This document shows positions 49,850 to 60,029 of a DNA stretch of 64,000 nt, piece after piece; position 1 is the first letter of the stretch, and each line of letters opens with the position of its first letter. Source of the DNA: Epiperipatus broadwayi (taxonomy: Eukaryota > Onychophora > Udeonychophora > Euonychophora > Peripatidae); NCBI GenBank assembly GCA_028023455.1, contig JAQFVV010000002.1, positions 31,379,725 through 31,443,724 of the forward strand, given 5' to 3'. The position numbers and the translations under genes were made by a program. The notes below the pieces were generated by a model. The model did not search any database. It saw only the letters and a program-made list of their open reading frames with translations, and was not told the origin of the DNA.

Positions 49850-50600
49850 TTAAGAATGTTTTTTAAAGAAATCTTTCCAAATAGGAGGAAGTTTGCACGT
49901 ATCATCTCGCTTATTGATACAATCTGGCCTTTTAAGTATCTCAACGGCTTCTCTGATTTTGCATTGGTAGAGATTATCACATCTGGATATGATCCTGGTA
50001 CTAGAAAAATCTATTTTATGACCCGAATCTATAGTATGGAGTGAGAGTGCTGATGATGATGAGTGTTGTTTAACTGCATTAGCATGCTCATCTCTCCTAA
50101 CACTGATGCGACGATTACTCATACCTATGTAAGAAGCTTTACAATTTTTACATGAGATTTGATAGACACCATGAGATTCAAGAGGGATTGAATCCTTAGG
50201 CTTGGTTATTATATTGCTGATCTTTTGATGAGCAGAAAATGCTGTATCTATATTATAGCGTTTTAATATACGTCCGATACTGTCTGTAGTTCCTTTTACA
50301 TATGGAACACAAATCCTAATAGCTGACTTATCATCTTTTTGTTTCCTATTTTGTCTATTTTGGGCTTGAAATAAGGCTTTTTTATAAATTTGTAATTATA
50401 ACTATTTGCTAATAAAACACTATTAATATGATTTATTTCTTCTTTCAGATGTGTGTCATCTGAAAGGTTTATTGCTCTATTTAAAAGAGTTTTGGCTACA
50501 GAAACTATCTGAGTTGGGTGATGATGAGAATGGAAATGTAAATATCTGTCTGTGTGTGTATCCTTTCTGTAAATAGAAAAAGATAAACTATTTGGTGTTC
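49850..50600 (-). pseudogene. Penelope-like RT-end/GIY-YIG ORF, left arm, frameshifted
   Basis: Mirror of the right-arm coding sequence. From residue 159 onward (MSNRRISVRRDEH...) the 90-codon frame at 49850-50122 is identical to the right arm. Upstream, the run of A that is seven long in the right arm (near 50818-50824) is six long here (plus-strand T-run near 50378-50383), which breaks the frame in the linker before the endonuclease. The plus-strand frames on top of this arm (49805-50044) and the antisense 49696-49980 are shadows. Confidence 0.82.
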
Positions 50601-50602
50601 TG

Positions 50603-51352
50603 GTGACTAATAGTTTATCTTTTTCTATTTACAGAAAGGATACACACACAGACAGATATTTACATTTACATTCTCATCATCACCCAACTCAGATAGTTTC
50701 TGTAGCCAAAACTCTTTTAAATAGAGCAATTAACCTTTCAGATGACACACATCTGAAAGAAGAAATAAATCATATTAATAGTGTTTTATTAGCAAATAGT
50801 TATAATTACAAATTTATAAAAAAAGCCTTATTTCAAGCCCAAAATAGACAAAATAGGAAACAAAAAGATGATAAGTCAGCTATTAGGATTTGTGTTCCAT
50901 ATGTAAAAGGAACTACAGACAGTATCGGACGTATATTAAAACGCTATAATATAGATACAGCATTTTCTGCTCATCAAAAGATCAGCAATATAATAACCAA
51001 GCCTAAGGATTCAATCCCTCTTGAATCTCATGGTGTCTATCAAATCTCATGTAAAAATTGTAAAGCTTCTTACATAGGTATGAGTAATCGTCGCATCAGT
51101 GTTAGGAGAGATGAGCATGCTAATGCAGTTAAACAACACTCATCATCATCAGCACTCTCACTCCATACTATAGATTCGGGTCATAAAATAGATTTTTCTA
51201 GTACCAGGATCATATCCAGATGTGATAATCTCTACCAATGCAAAATCAGAGAAGCCGTTGAGATACTTAAAAGGCCAGATTGTATCAATAAGCGAGATGA
51301 TACGTGCAAACTTCCTCCTATTTGGAAAGATTTCTTTAAAAAACATTCTTAA
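50603..51352 (+). CDS. Penelope-like element, C-terminal RT end fused to GIY-YIG endonuclease (5'-truncated)
   Basis: Encodes 249 residues to the stop at 51350-51352. No ATG opens it: the frame simply starts at the palindrome centre, with GTG at 50603. Residues 8-28 contain SIYRKDTHTDRYLHLHSHHH, the conserved block after the reverse-transcriptase palm in Penelope-like elements. Residues 30-110 are the RT thumb and linker, rich in K/N/Q. The endonuclease begins at about 144 with GVYQIS, has Cys150-x2-Cys153 (zinc-knuckle-like insert typical of Penelope GIY-YIG domains), YIG at 157-159, R..R..EH at 164-172, H188 and H194, and REAVEI at 216-221, carrying the likely metal-binding Glu. The RT catalytic domain is missing, so it cannot mobilise itself. 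It is free of stops despite the truncation, so the insertion is young. Family identity is strong; activity is not implied. Confidence 0.88.
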   Translation: MTNSLSFSIYRKDTHTDRYLHLHSHHHPTQIVSVAKTLLNRAINLSDDTHLKEEINHINSVLLANSYNYKFIKKALFQAQNRQNRKQKDDKSAIRICVPYVKGTTDSIGRILKRYNIDTAFSAHQKISNIITKPKDSIPLESHGVYQISCKNCKASYIGMSNRRISVRRDEHANAVKQHSSSSALSLHTIDSGHKIDFSSTRIISRCDNLYQCKIREAVEILKRPDCINKRDDTCKLPPIWKDFFKKHS

Positions 51353-51798
51353 ATTTAACATTTTTGCTATTGGTGGGATTTTTAATGTTTTATTCAAACC
51401 AGTGATTGTAGCGCCTCTACAACCGTCTTTCTACCTTTTTATAACTCTGTGGATGGCTTGTGTGACCAAGTCGAAACATCAGTATATTGATATTAAAAGT
51501 TTTTAACATGGATGAACCCGCAAAATATGTATTTTATATATTTAACCCGTGCAAATCTTCGTTTTAACATATATATATACAATAAATTGGTTTAATATTA
51601 TGACCAATATCAATCAACTCTTTTGGGTTTTGTGACTTAACACTTTCATAATGACATAATTTCTCATTGTGAAATGAAAACGATATAAGATTTTCCAACA
51701 CTGGTACTTTTGATTTACAATGTACATGACTTCTTAAACCACTAAACATCACATGATAATTCTTCTGGATGCTTATACAAGCGTTTACATAGAGGCAA

Positions 51799-51987
51799 AA
51801 CTCTCCATGCAGTAGTGCCACTCACTGCAAGTCAGAGTAATCAATGGGTGCAGGAAGGTTTGTGGATAAAATCCCTATCTAATGCCTACTCATTCAATAT
51901 CCCCAGACTAGTTTCTAGCTTATGCATAAAACTTTCTAAATCCATTGATTATTGCACTGAGGTGTGCTACAGTATGAAGCGTTTTTT
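51799..51987. mobile_element. MITE-X, short copy
   Basis: Left end AAACTCTCCATGCAGTAGTG, right end GTGTGCTACAGTATGAAGCG. Body with AATCAATGGGTGCAGGAAGG and CCCCAGACTAGTTTCTAGC. The frame at 51815-52126 starts inside it and is not a gene. Confidence 0.75.
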
Positions 51988-52419
51988 CTTTGTGTATATA
52001 ATTCTTTTTTGCAGTGACTTAATAATATATAGTATATCAAGATATCTACTAATATATAAGTCAATATATTTAATATCTCTATTCAGTTCTTTTTCAACAG
52101 TCCATTTCAAACCATTTAACTTTTGAACTCAACCACAAGATAATTTATACTATCTTCATGGCCACAAATAAAAGCACCACCATCATCTCTTTTATAAATC
52201 TTCTCATATAAGTATATACTCACTACCATTTTCAATTATTATAGATACATTTTGGAATGAGGTTTCTCCACGTAATCCAATTTTACAATTCATAGTCTCT
52301 TTTTTCTACAGCACTCCAGAAAAACTTTCATATTTTATCCAACCATCTCTCATGCAATCTCTTCATAATATTTTGGAATGCAAATTAAGATTTCAACTGG
52401 TTTATTTATTATCATCACA

Positions 52420-53390
52420 TTTTGAACTTAGGATTTTTTAGTCTACATTCATTATTCACTCCATCTCAAACAATTGATACACATGTCCAAACACGTAAAA
52501 AGATACATGATTTCCAATATACATATTTCATGAAGAACCAGCACTCATCAGTGAACCAGATCTAATCTCCCACATATATATATACAATGAGTGCTCAGCT
52601 TGTATTAAGACAGTAATTCCTCAAACTTTAATAGACTGCTTCAATCTTACATTCTTCCAACTATTCAACCATCCATTTCATTAAAAATCTGAAGATGGGA
52701 CACTCAAAGCCCTTATTGGATTTAATATTGTACTCACACTCATATAAATCATATATTAATCTAACTCATCATATTACAGCACCACATATTCATATATATT
52801 AATGAAGAGAAATGGGCTGAACTTATAGTAAGATATAATCTATTTCCAAGACAATTACATAAAATGTTTCATATATATATATAATACTGAATGTTTCTTA
52901 TATATGTAAATAGAGGGATTTGAAATTTGGATTTTTCAGTCTATATTCATTATCCAATCAGAGCTTTGATTGTTCCACCTCAGATTTCCAATGAAATGGA
53001 TGGTTGAATAGTTGAAAGGGTGAAAAGATTGAAGCCTGTCCATCAAAGTTTGAGGAATTGCTATCTTAATATAAACTTGGATGGTTGATTAGTTGAAATC
53101 ATGAGAAGAATGAATCCCATCCATTAAAGTTTGATGAATTGCTACCTTAATATAAGCCAAGCATTGATTGTATGCATGTGTGGGAGATTATGATCTGGTC
53201 CAACTAATAATTGCTGGTTCTGCATAATATATATATATATATATATTGATTATGTATCTTTTTCGCTTGTTTTTGGTCATGTGTATTGGTTGTTTGAGAT
53301 GGAATGAGTAACAAATATAGACTGAAAAATCTTAAGTTCAAATCCCTCTATTTACATATATAAGAAACTTTCTGTATTAAATATCATCCC
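52420..53390. repeat. Family D, inverted pair
   Basis: A minus copy (about 52420-52720: GAACCAGCACTCATCAGTG, GACTGCTTCAATCTTACATT) faces a plus copy (about 52880-53390: GATTATGATCTGGTCCAAC, GAAGCCTGTCCATCAAAGTT twice in tandem). The plus copy itself has inverted ends: GAATGTTTCTTATATATGTA near 52889 and ACATATATAAGAAACTTTCT near 53355. It contains (TA)n at 53224-53246, just after the GCTGGTTCTGCATAA motif. The internal duplication (about 52985-53075 and 53077-53160) is specific to this copy. Confidence 0.7.
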
Positions 53391-53675
53391 TTTTAAAAAT
53401 ATATCTTTCAACTCCATTTTAATTTCTTAATATTCATATTAGAAATATATATGTTTATTTTTAACAATTATTTTATATACAATGTTGTTTTTTACTCAAG
53501 AGTTCACAAAATGTACGTTTTTCTTATTCGTTACATTCAGTTATTTTATTGATGAATTTTGAACAATAAATAAATTAGATAAAAAGAAGCGACAATTAAA
53601 AATTAACAGTTATAGCATATAATAAATAACAACTTTATTTAAAGATTTATACTTTCAGAAAATAGTGCAGTTTTT

Positions 53676-53843
53676 TTAATCCTTAACATGGAAATTTAAA
53701 CATTCAACGTGAGCGAAAACGAAATATCCAAATAATAGTCCAACACCTGTGACGATTACTGTTGCAAATTTACAACCTGCCCAGAACTTAATACTTTGAT
53801 TGGAGTCATCAATATTGGCCATCAGATTATTACACACATTATT
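53676..53843 (-). CDS. Candidate terminal exon of an unrecognised membrane protein (weak)
   Basis: On the minus strand a 55-codon frame runs from a possible acceptor (..TTTTTTGTATATTCATCAAG, ending at 53844) to a TAA at 53676-53678, with AATAAA about 40 nt beyond the stop (plus-strand TTTATT at 53634-53639). An in-frame ATG gives MANIDDSNQSIKFW, followed by a hydrophobic stretch CKFATVIVTGVGLLFGYFVF that would span a membrane once, and a short tail ending HVKD. Base composition is less AT-rich than the flanks. I do not recognise the product. It could equally be a chance frame, because no upstream exon was found. Confidence 0.25.
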   Translation of the reverse strand, partial: NNVCNNLMANIDDSNQSIKFWAGCKFATVIVTGVGLLFGYFVFAHVECLNFHVKD

Positions 53844-54504
53844 CTTGATGAATATACAAAAAATAAGCCGCACAGTATATTGTCAGATATCTTGGTTACC
53901 AATCGTCATCTCTGGCACTATATTTGTTAAATTTTTCATTACAAAACTGAAATGTATGCAAGGCTCACAATGGTGGAAACTATTATGTGTAAAAAATAAT
54001 ACACTGAATTCTTATTTAGACAAAGTTTTCCAATATTTACAAAGTATTTGTTAAATTTACTCGATTCAACAAGAAATGGTTCAATTATAGAGCCATAGAA
54101 AGACTGCACCATGAATTACTTCACGTGGTATTGTATGATTTCTGCTGTAAGGTAATGCTTTTTTAATCCTCAGATCTATACATTTTGTTTATTAACCTCT
54201 TCTAAAAGATGAGAGATATCCAATTTTTTTATACAAAATTCCCTCCCTCCCCAATTTATTTCAAATATTGTTCCTGTTTTACAATAAGTATAGATTTGTG
54301 GGTTTCTGTATAGTTAGATGATGGTTTTAAGTGAGAAGTGAAGGATTTAATTGTGGATATCTGATATTCTTTTAACATTATTTTGAGTGTAGTGAACAAC
54401 TTAAATTATAGTTTAACATTATTTATTTGCAGACATTTATCAGACAAAAAGGGACTATGCAACTGGACCACTCTAAAAAAAGTTAATTTTATTTAGGATG
54501 TCTT

Positions 54505-54965
54505 GTAATTCTATATGAGTTTTTAACTTTTCTTATGCCCTCATAATTAGAAATAAATACTTGGATATGCAAATTAAGAAAAGCTTGAAAATTGTTTCCT
54601 AGAAAGCGAGATATATGAGCTCTCTCAGGGTGAAATTTTATATATATATATATTTAATGTAATCTGCTAGGCATACTTTCAATATCACAGTGATGCATCT
54701 ACAAAGTTTAGAGAAGAGGCAATACCATAACCATAGCAATGCATCTGCGAAGTTTAGAGATAAGATATCACACCTCTTTTCTAAACTCTGCAGATACATC
54801 ATTATGATTATGATATTTCTTATAAGATATTGAAAGCTTGCTTAGTGGATTATATTAAATATATATTAAAAAATTCCACCCTGAAGGAGTTCATATATCT
54901 TGCTTCTTAGTAAACAATTTTCAATTCAAACCTCCAAGTGCTTATATCTAATAAGGATGTCTTGA
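54505..54965. repeat. Large fold-back element (family J)
   Basis: Outer arms pair AGGATGTCTTGTAATTC (about 54497) with AAGGATGTCTTGA only in direct sense, but the main arms are inverted: AAGTTTAGAGAAGAGG (about 54705) with CCTCTTTTCTAAACT (about 54773), ATATATGAGCTCTCTCAGGG (about 54610) with CCCTGAAGGAGTTCATATAT (about 54879), and GAAAATTGTTTCCTAGAAAG (about 54587) with CTTCTTAGTAAACAATTTTC (about 54903). A short unit (GCATCTACAAAGTTTAGAGA) is also tandemly repeated in the left arm. Confidence 0.7.
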
Positions 54966-55640
54966 TAACAAAATGATAGAATATTTGACCAATGCTGTAC
55001 ATTGCATTTGATGTCATGTCAAAAAAAAGGAAATCATCCATAATTCACAAGATCAACTAACAAAATTAATCAAATGTAAAACAGTTTTTTCTAACAATCA
55101 CAAAATTTTTTGTGAGGTTGGTAAGGCTTCACATGTATGCATAAGCTATCATTATCACATACCTGAAGAAAGGAGGATGCTAATATAGTTATCATCATCA
55201 GCACTCACTTTACATGTTTTAAAGTGAGACATATACTATCATAGAGCAATTAAAGAAATTACTGACCTCACAACATCAAAAAAACTCATTTAAATAGCAA
55301 ACTTTTATGCTTATATAATATAATTTTATTAATCGGAAATGACATCATCAAACATCAAGAATCTTTTATTCAGATTGTAAAACTTTATATGTATAAAATA
55401 ATCAATAAAAAATTTTGTGACAAGAATTCTGTGCCTAGATAGTAAGATTTAGCCTAAAAGGTTAGTGCTATTATATGAATGACATCTGACACAAACTAAA
55501 ATAGCATGATTATATGTGATTATGTACTTGTTTATGTTTAGTTATATATATATAAAATGAACAAAAAATCAAGTCATATATCACATGTCTTGTTTTAAAC
55601 TTGTATTACAGATATGTAATATAGGGAGCATGCTAATAGT
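54966..55640. other. No gene seen
   Basis: AT-rich, with short hairpins only. Confidence 0.45.
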
Positions 55641-55649
55641 TATAACAAG

Positions 55650-55878
55650 CTTTTTATCATAAGTGCCGCAAGACAAAACATTTTCTCTATCTAGAATTAT
55701 CCCTATCCCCAAACCTTTCAAGCTCTCCTCAGTGAAGTACTATGATATTGAGACACTAGATCCAAAATACCAACTCAAGGCCAGCACTTATATAATACTT
55801 TACCAACTATTAAATAGAAAATCCGAAATTCCAGACATCATCTATATGTCTTCAAATCCAGCTATCTAACTTAAATAG

Positions 55879-55917
<39 letters not shown>

Positions 55918-56930
55918 CATGCAAATAAGCTCCTAACAAGCTTTGCATACTATCCCTAATCCCAAACCGGTTTCTACTACTGGCTTCCTCAGTGAGGTGC
56001 TAGGATATTCAAGCATTAGATTAAAAATACAGCACAAACCCAGAATTTTATCTAATGGATAACCATTAAATAGAAAATCTGAAATTTTCAGACATACACA
56101 TATTTTTCAATCCAGCTATCTAACTTAAACAGCCACACGGGACTAAACTAAGTTCAGATGCACCATATATTAATATTTTTAGCAATATAAAATTGCTAAA
56201 GCCTTAATAGCAAAAAATCAAATTACGAAAAAATCAAATCAGATGTCACATGTGACATCTGACTTGATTTTTTGGTAATTTTATTTTTTGCTATTAAGGC
56301 TTTGGCGATTTTATATTGCTAAATCTATTAATATATAAAGTTCCTGGCTTGTTCTCATATTTTTAATTTAATGCATGAATATCTTAGCACCTCACTGAGA
56401 AAGCCAGTAGCAGAAACTGGTATGAGATTAGGGCTATTCTGCAAAGCTTGTTAAGAGCTTATTTGTGAGCTCTTTATATAACATTTTTAATACAAGCTTG
56501 TTTAAATTAGGTCATGTGATATCTGACTTTGATTTTTTTGTAATTTTATTTTTTGCTATTAAATCTTTGACGATTTTATATTGATAATGCTATTAATATA
56601 AGGTTATCTGAACTTAGTTCAGTCCCATATGGCTACTTAAGTTAGATAGCTGGATTGGAAGACATATGGATGTCTGAAAATTTCATATTTTCTACTTAAT
56701 AGTTATTCATTAGATAAAGTGCTAGGTTTGTTGTGGTATTTTTAATCTAACGCTTAAATATCCTAGCATTTCATTGAGAAAGCCAGTAGCAGAAACTGGT
56801 CTGGGGTTAGGGATATTCTGCAAAGCTTGTTAAGAGTTTATTTGTGAGCTCTTTATATAATATTTGTAATACAGGCTTGTTTAAATTAGGTCATGTGACA
56901 TCTGACTTGATTTTTTTTGTAATTATATAT
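55650..56930. repeat. Compound palindromic repeat cluster (family K, three to four copies)
   Basis: Minus-oriented copies (about 55650-55870 and 55910-56230) face plus-oriented copies (about 56240-56530 and 56510-56930). Marker words are CAAGCTTTGCATACTATCCC and ACTGGCTTCCTCAGTGAGG in one sense, and GAAAGCCAGTAGCAGAAACT and CTGCAAAGCTTGTTAAGAG in the other. The centre is a perfect ATGTCACATGTGACAT near 56243. Units also share TAGCTGGATTGGAAGACATA or its complement. The frame at 55663-55869 is repeat read-through. A (TA)n run lies at 55880-55914. Confidence 0.8.
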
Positions 56931-56999
56931 ATATGTATGTATGTATAAAACTATTTGGCTTTGAACATTATTAACCTTAAATAATTTAATATATCAAGC

Positions 57000-57690
57000 A
57001 CAGAGTTCTTCTTTTCAAAATAGTTCATAAATATAATAAATTTAATCAGCCATTTAAGCTATTGTGCGCTTTTTCACAAGTGTTAAATAATAAATGAGTA
57101 CTTCCACTTACAACACAAGATATAGTATTTAGGAAGGAATAAAATGAATCCACTTATTCAATCCAACCCAAATGCTTATATATGTGCAAATCTTAAGATT
57201 CAATAAGTGGATTCATTTTATTCTGTCCTAAATACTATATCTTGTGTTGTAAGTGGAAGTACTCATTTATTATTTAACACTCGTGAAAAAGTGCACAATA
57301 GCTTAAATGGCTGATTAAATTTATTACAATTAGAAACAGCACTAAAAATAAATGTTTATTTACATATGTTTGAAGTTTCATTTGTGAGTGACGTCTAGTA
57401 AATTCTAGATAATTTCGTCGGCGTCATTCATTCAGATATCGTAAACAGTGGTTTAAAGTGAGTAGTCTATCCTCACACTTTCACTTACAGTACTTAAGAT
57501 TTACCCATATATGAGCATTTGGGTTGGATTGAATAAGTGGATTCATTTTATTCTTTCCTAAATACTATATCTTGTGTTGTAAGTGGAAGTACTCATTTAT
57601 TATTTAACACTCGTGAAAAAGCACACAATAGTTAAATGGCTGATTAAATTTATTACAATTAGAAACAGCACTAAAAATAAATGTTCATAA
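57000..57690. repeat. Inverted plus tandem repeat cluster (family L)
   Basis: The left arm (about 57010-57160, with CACAAGATATAGTATTTAGG) is inverted relative to 57200-57350 (CCTAAATACTATATCTTGTG, CTCGTGAAAAAGTGCACAAT). A third copy in the same sense as the second is at about 57530-57685, nearly identical. The piece between copies two and three (57360-57520) is less AT-rich and contains GACGTCTAGTAAATTC and TTCGTCGGCGTCATTC, words seen nowhere else in the window. Confidence 0.8.
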
Positions 57691-57724
57691 ATATCCAAAA
57701 TAGAAATAAAACAAACTAACTCTT

Positions 57725-58065
57725 TCTTTTTAAAACTTGTTTTTTATATGACTATAATCATGAAAATAAAAATAAAAAAAATAAAAAATCCAATGTTTCA
57801 ACTATTTTATATAGTCTTTTTCAAGGCACACTAAAATAAAATTATATATATATATAATAAATAACACATAACACGTATTCCATAAATAAAAGAAATTACA
57901 ATTTTTTTATTTATTTTTTTATTTTTTTATGGAATGTGTTATTTTATATATATATATTATTTTATTTTAGTGTGCCTTGAAAAAGACTATATAAAATAGT
58001 TAAAACGTTGGATTTTTTTTTTCATGATTATAGTCATATAAAAAACAAGTTTTAAAAAGGAGTTA
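57725..58065. repeat. Near-perfect palindrome (family M)
   Basis: TTTTTATATGACTATAATCA (about 57750) pairs with TGATTATAGTCATATAAAAA (about 58023). ACTATTTTATATAGTCTTTT and CAAGGCACACTAAAATAAAA pair with their complements near 57960-58000. (TA)n occurs symmetrically in both arms, with an A/T-only centre. Arms are about 130-150 nt. Confidence 0.85.
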
Positions 58066-58289
58066 ATTTCTATTATTAACCTTACTATTTAAGCAAGGCA
58101 TTGGATGCAATTTGAAAATTAAAATTGCAGTTGGAATATTATAATTGTCTGTTTACTTGTCTACATTCAAAACAGGTTATATTTATCTGTTTAAAGGGAT
58201 TTATTTAAATTTTGTTTATATAATTTAAATATCTGTGGTCAAGTTGAAATCTTTAGGGTCTACATAAATATATTTAGACTATAAATAAA

Positions 58290-58980
58290 GGAATGATTCC
58301 ACCATTTATTGATAAAAGGAGATTGCCTTGAAAACACATTGAGATTGTTGGCTGTTATTGATATTGGGATTGTCTAAGTGTTGACTGGTTTTAATGATTA
58401 CTTATAAATCCATTTAGCTTTGAACATTATTACACTTATTATTTGAGTAATACTTTGGGTACCATTTGAAATTTATAATTGCAGTTTGTAATGCTATAAG
58501 GGACTATTTATTAGTCTGAATTCAGAACAAGTTTTATTTATCTGTTTAAGGAGGTTTATTTAAACTTCTTTGCATCAATGATTTCAATTTCTGTGATCAA
58601 GTTTGAACCATAAATAAAGGTGAGATTTCACTTTTATTGTTAAAGGGAGGTTGCCTTGACAACAGATTGAGATTGTTGATTATTATTGATATTGGTATTG
58701 TCTAAGTGATGACTGCTTTTAACCAACAATCTCAATCTGTTGTCAAGGTAGCCTTTTTTATTGTTAAAAAGAGGTTGCCTTGACAACAGATTGAGATTGT
58801 TTATTGTTATTGATATTAGTATTGTTTAAATGATGACTGCTTTCAACCAACATTCTCAATCTGTTGTCAAGGTAACCTCCTTTATTGTTAAAAGGAGGTT
58901 GCCTTGACAACAGATTGAGAATGTTGATTGTTTTAATATTGGGATTGTCTAAGTGTTGACTGATTTTAATGGTTTTGTAT
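58290..58980. repeat. Family A, multi-arm palindromic cluster
   Basis: AGGTTGCCTTGACAACAGAT and its complement CAATCTGTTGTCAAGGTA alternate at least five times (about 58640, 58737, 58785, 58855 and 58900), with TTATTGTTAAA loops between. Upstream are two diverged long copies in the same sense (about 58060-58420 and 58430-58680), with TTATCTGTTTAA and GGAGGTTTATTTAAACTTC. This is serial inverted duplication of one element. The minus frame at 58764-58997 is read-through. Confidence 0.82.
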
Positions 58981-59186
58981 AAAAATAACATAAACATAAA
59001 AATTATTTATTGCTTACTTTTCATTCGATTCAGATTTAAAATGCTATTTATTTCTATTTTTTACAAAGAAAGGTTAATTTGAACTATAAAAGTTTTTTAC
59101 CTCTGTGTCTTTTTATTTATAATAAAACACAAGTTTTTTCATATATAATCCTCAATACTGTCTATGTATCTATAATTACATTCATA

Positions 59187-59712
59187 AACTCTCCATACAG
59201 TAGTGCCACCCTGTGCTAAACATGATCACCATTTCTTATACTGGCTCAAACTGTTAAAACAGGCAAAATTCTCCATACAGTAGTGCCATTCGTACAAGCC
59301 AGAGTAATCAATGGATTCAAGAAGGTTTAGGATAGCCATGACTATGGCTATTAAAGAACCAAAAACACCAAAATGTATAGATACTGAACTGAGTTCAGAC
59401 CTATATGACTATATCAGCCAATGAGCTTGGATTGAAATTATTATTATTTTTTCAGTTAAGACTCATATGTTTGTAGTTAAGTAGAGATAAAAGGTGGCTG
59501 CTGGAGAGTTACATTAGACCCTATGATCTAGGTGCAGTGCTCTCAGATTTAATGCTCCTCATTGACGATAGCCACAAGCCAGAAACTAGTCTGGGGATAT
59601 TCGATGAGTAGGCACTAGATATGGATTTTATGCAAAACCTTCTTTCCTCCATTGATTACTCTGGCTTGCACTGAGTGGCACTACTGTGTGAAGAGTTTTG
59701 CATGTTTTAATC
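59187..59712. mobile_element. MITE-X, long copy with an extra 5' end fragment
   Basis: A left-end fragment (AAACTCTCCATACAGTAGTG near 59188) is followed by a full copy from about 59258 (AACAGGCAAAATTCTCCATA) to 59710 (GGCACTACTGTGTGAAGAG). The long-form centre includes GGTGGCTGCTGGAGAGTTAC. Two left ends in a row suggest one copy landed in or beside another. Confidence 0.78.
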
Positions 59713-60029
59713 TAATATAACAACTTAATGTAAAATATAATTTATTTACATACATATATCAGGGAAGATACTTATAAATTAATACTATCTTTCCAACTAC
59801 AAAAATGAAAACAAAAAAAACTGTTCTAGAAATTAGTTTGCAATGACTATACAACCACAATATGTTCCAATATAGAAAATGTTAGTCTATTTTTCTGTTT
59901 ATATGATATTTTGCATGCTTCTTTTAATTTCTGCAACAGAAAACTTCTTTCTGAAGTACTTCAATACTATGTCTAATCAGCCAATAAACATCACATGATC
60001 ATCATTTCTTATGCTTGCTTATAGCTATT

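Larger units (their letters stand above)
49662..51540. mobile_element. Inverted dimer of truncated Penelope-like elements (1.88-kb palindrome)
   Basis: The two arms (about 49662-50592 and 50609-51540) are near-identical reverse complements around a 16-nt spacer at 50593-50608. Each arm holds the 3' portion of a Penelope-like retroelement: end of the reverse transcriptase, the GIY-YIG endonuclease, and a 3' untranslated end finishing in CGGGTTCATCC/GGATGAACCCG. The 5' truncation points face each other at the centre, i.e. head to head. Differences between arms are few: one A in a homopolymer (6 versus 7), a few substitutions, and two C-to-T-type changes at CpG sites near the right end. TA-rich tracts lie on both sides. 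Confidence 0.88.

Noticed and set aside
49696-50044. Overlapping frames antisense to the Penelope arms (and their mirror at 51158-51506)
   Set aside because: They are complementary shadows of the GIY-YIG coding sequence; no domain of their own.
53747-53843. Class B GPCR TM3 exon
   Set aside because: AGCK and VE.L..H resemble the family, but two extra residues lie between them, the conserved NYFW core is absent, and no adjoining exons were found on that strand.
54020-54151. Possible 44-codon exon on plus strand (acceptor TTCTTATTTAG, donor AAG|GTAATG, peptide including KKWFNYRAIERLHHELL)
   Set aside because: Attractive splice-like ends, but a frame of this length is expected by chance many times in the window. 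No neighbouring exon or recognised family was found.
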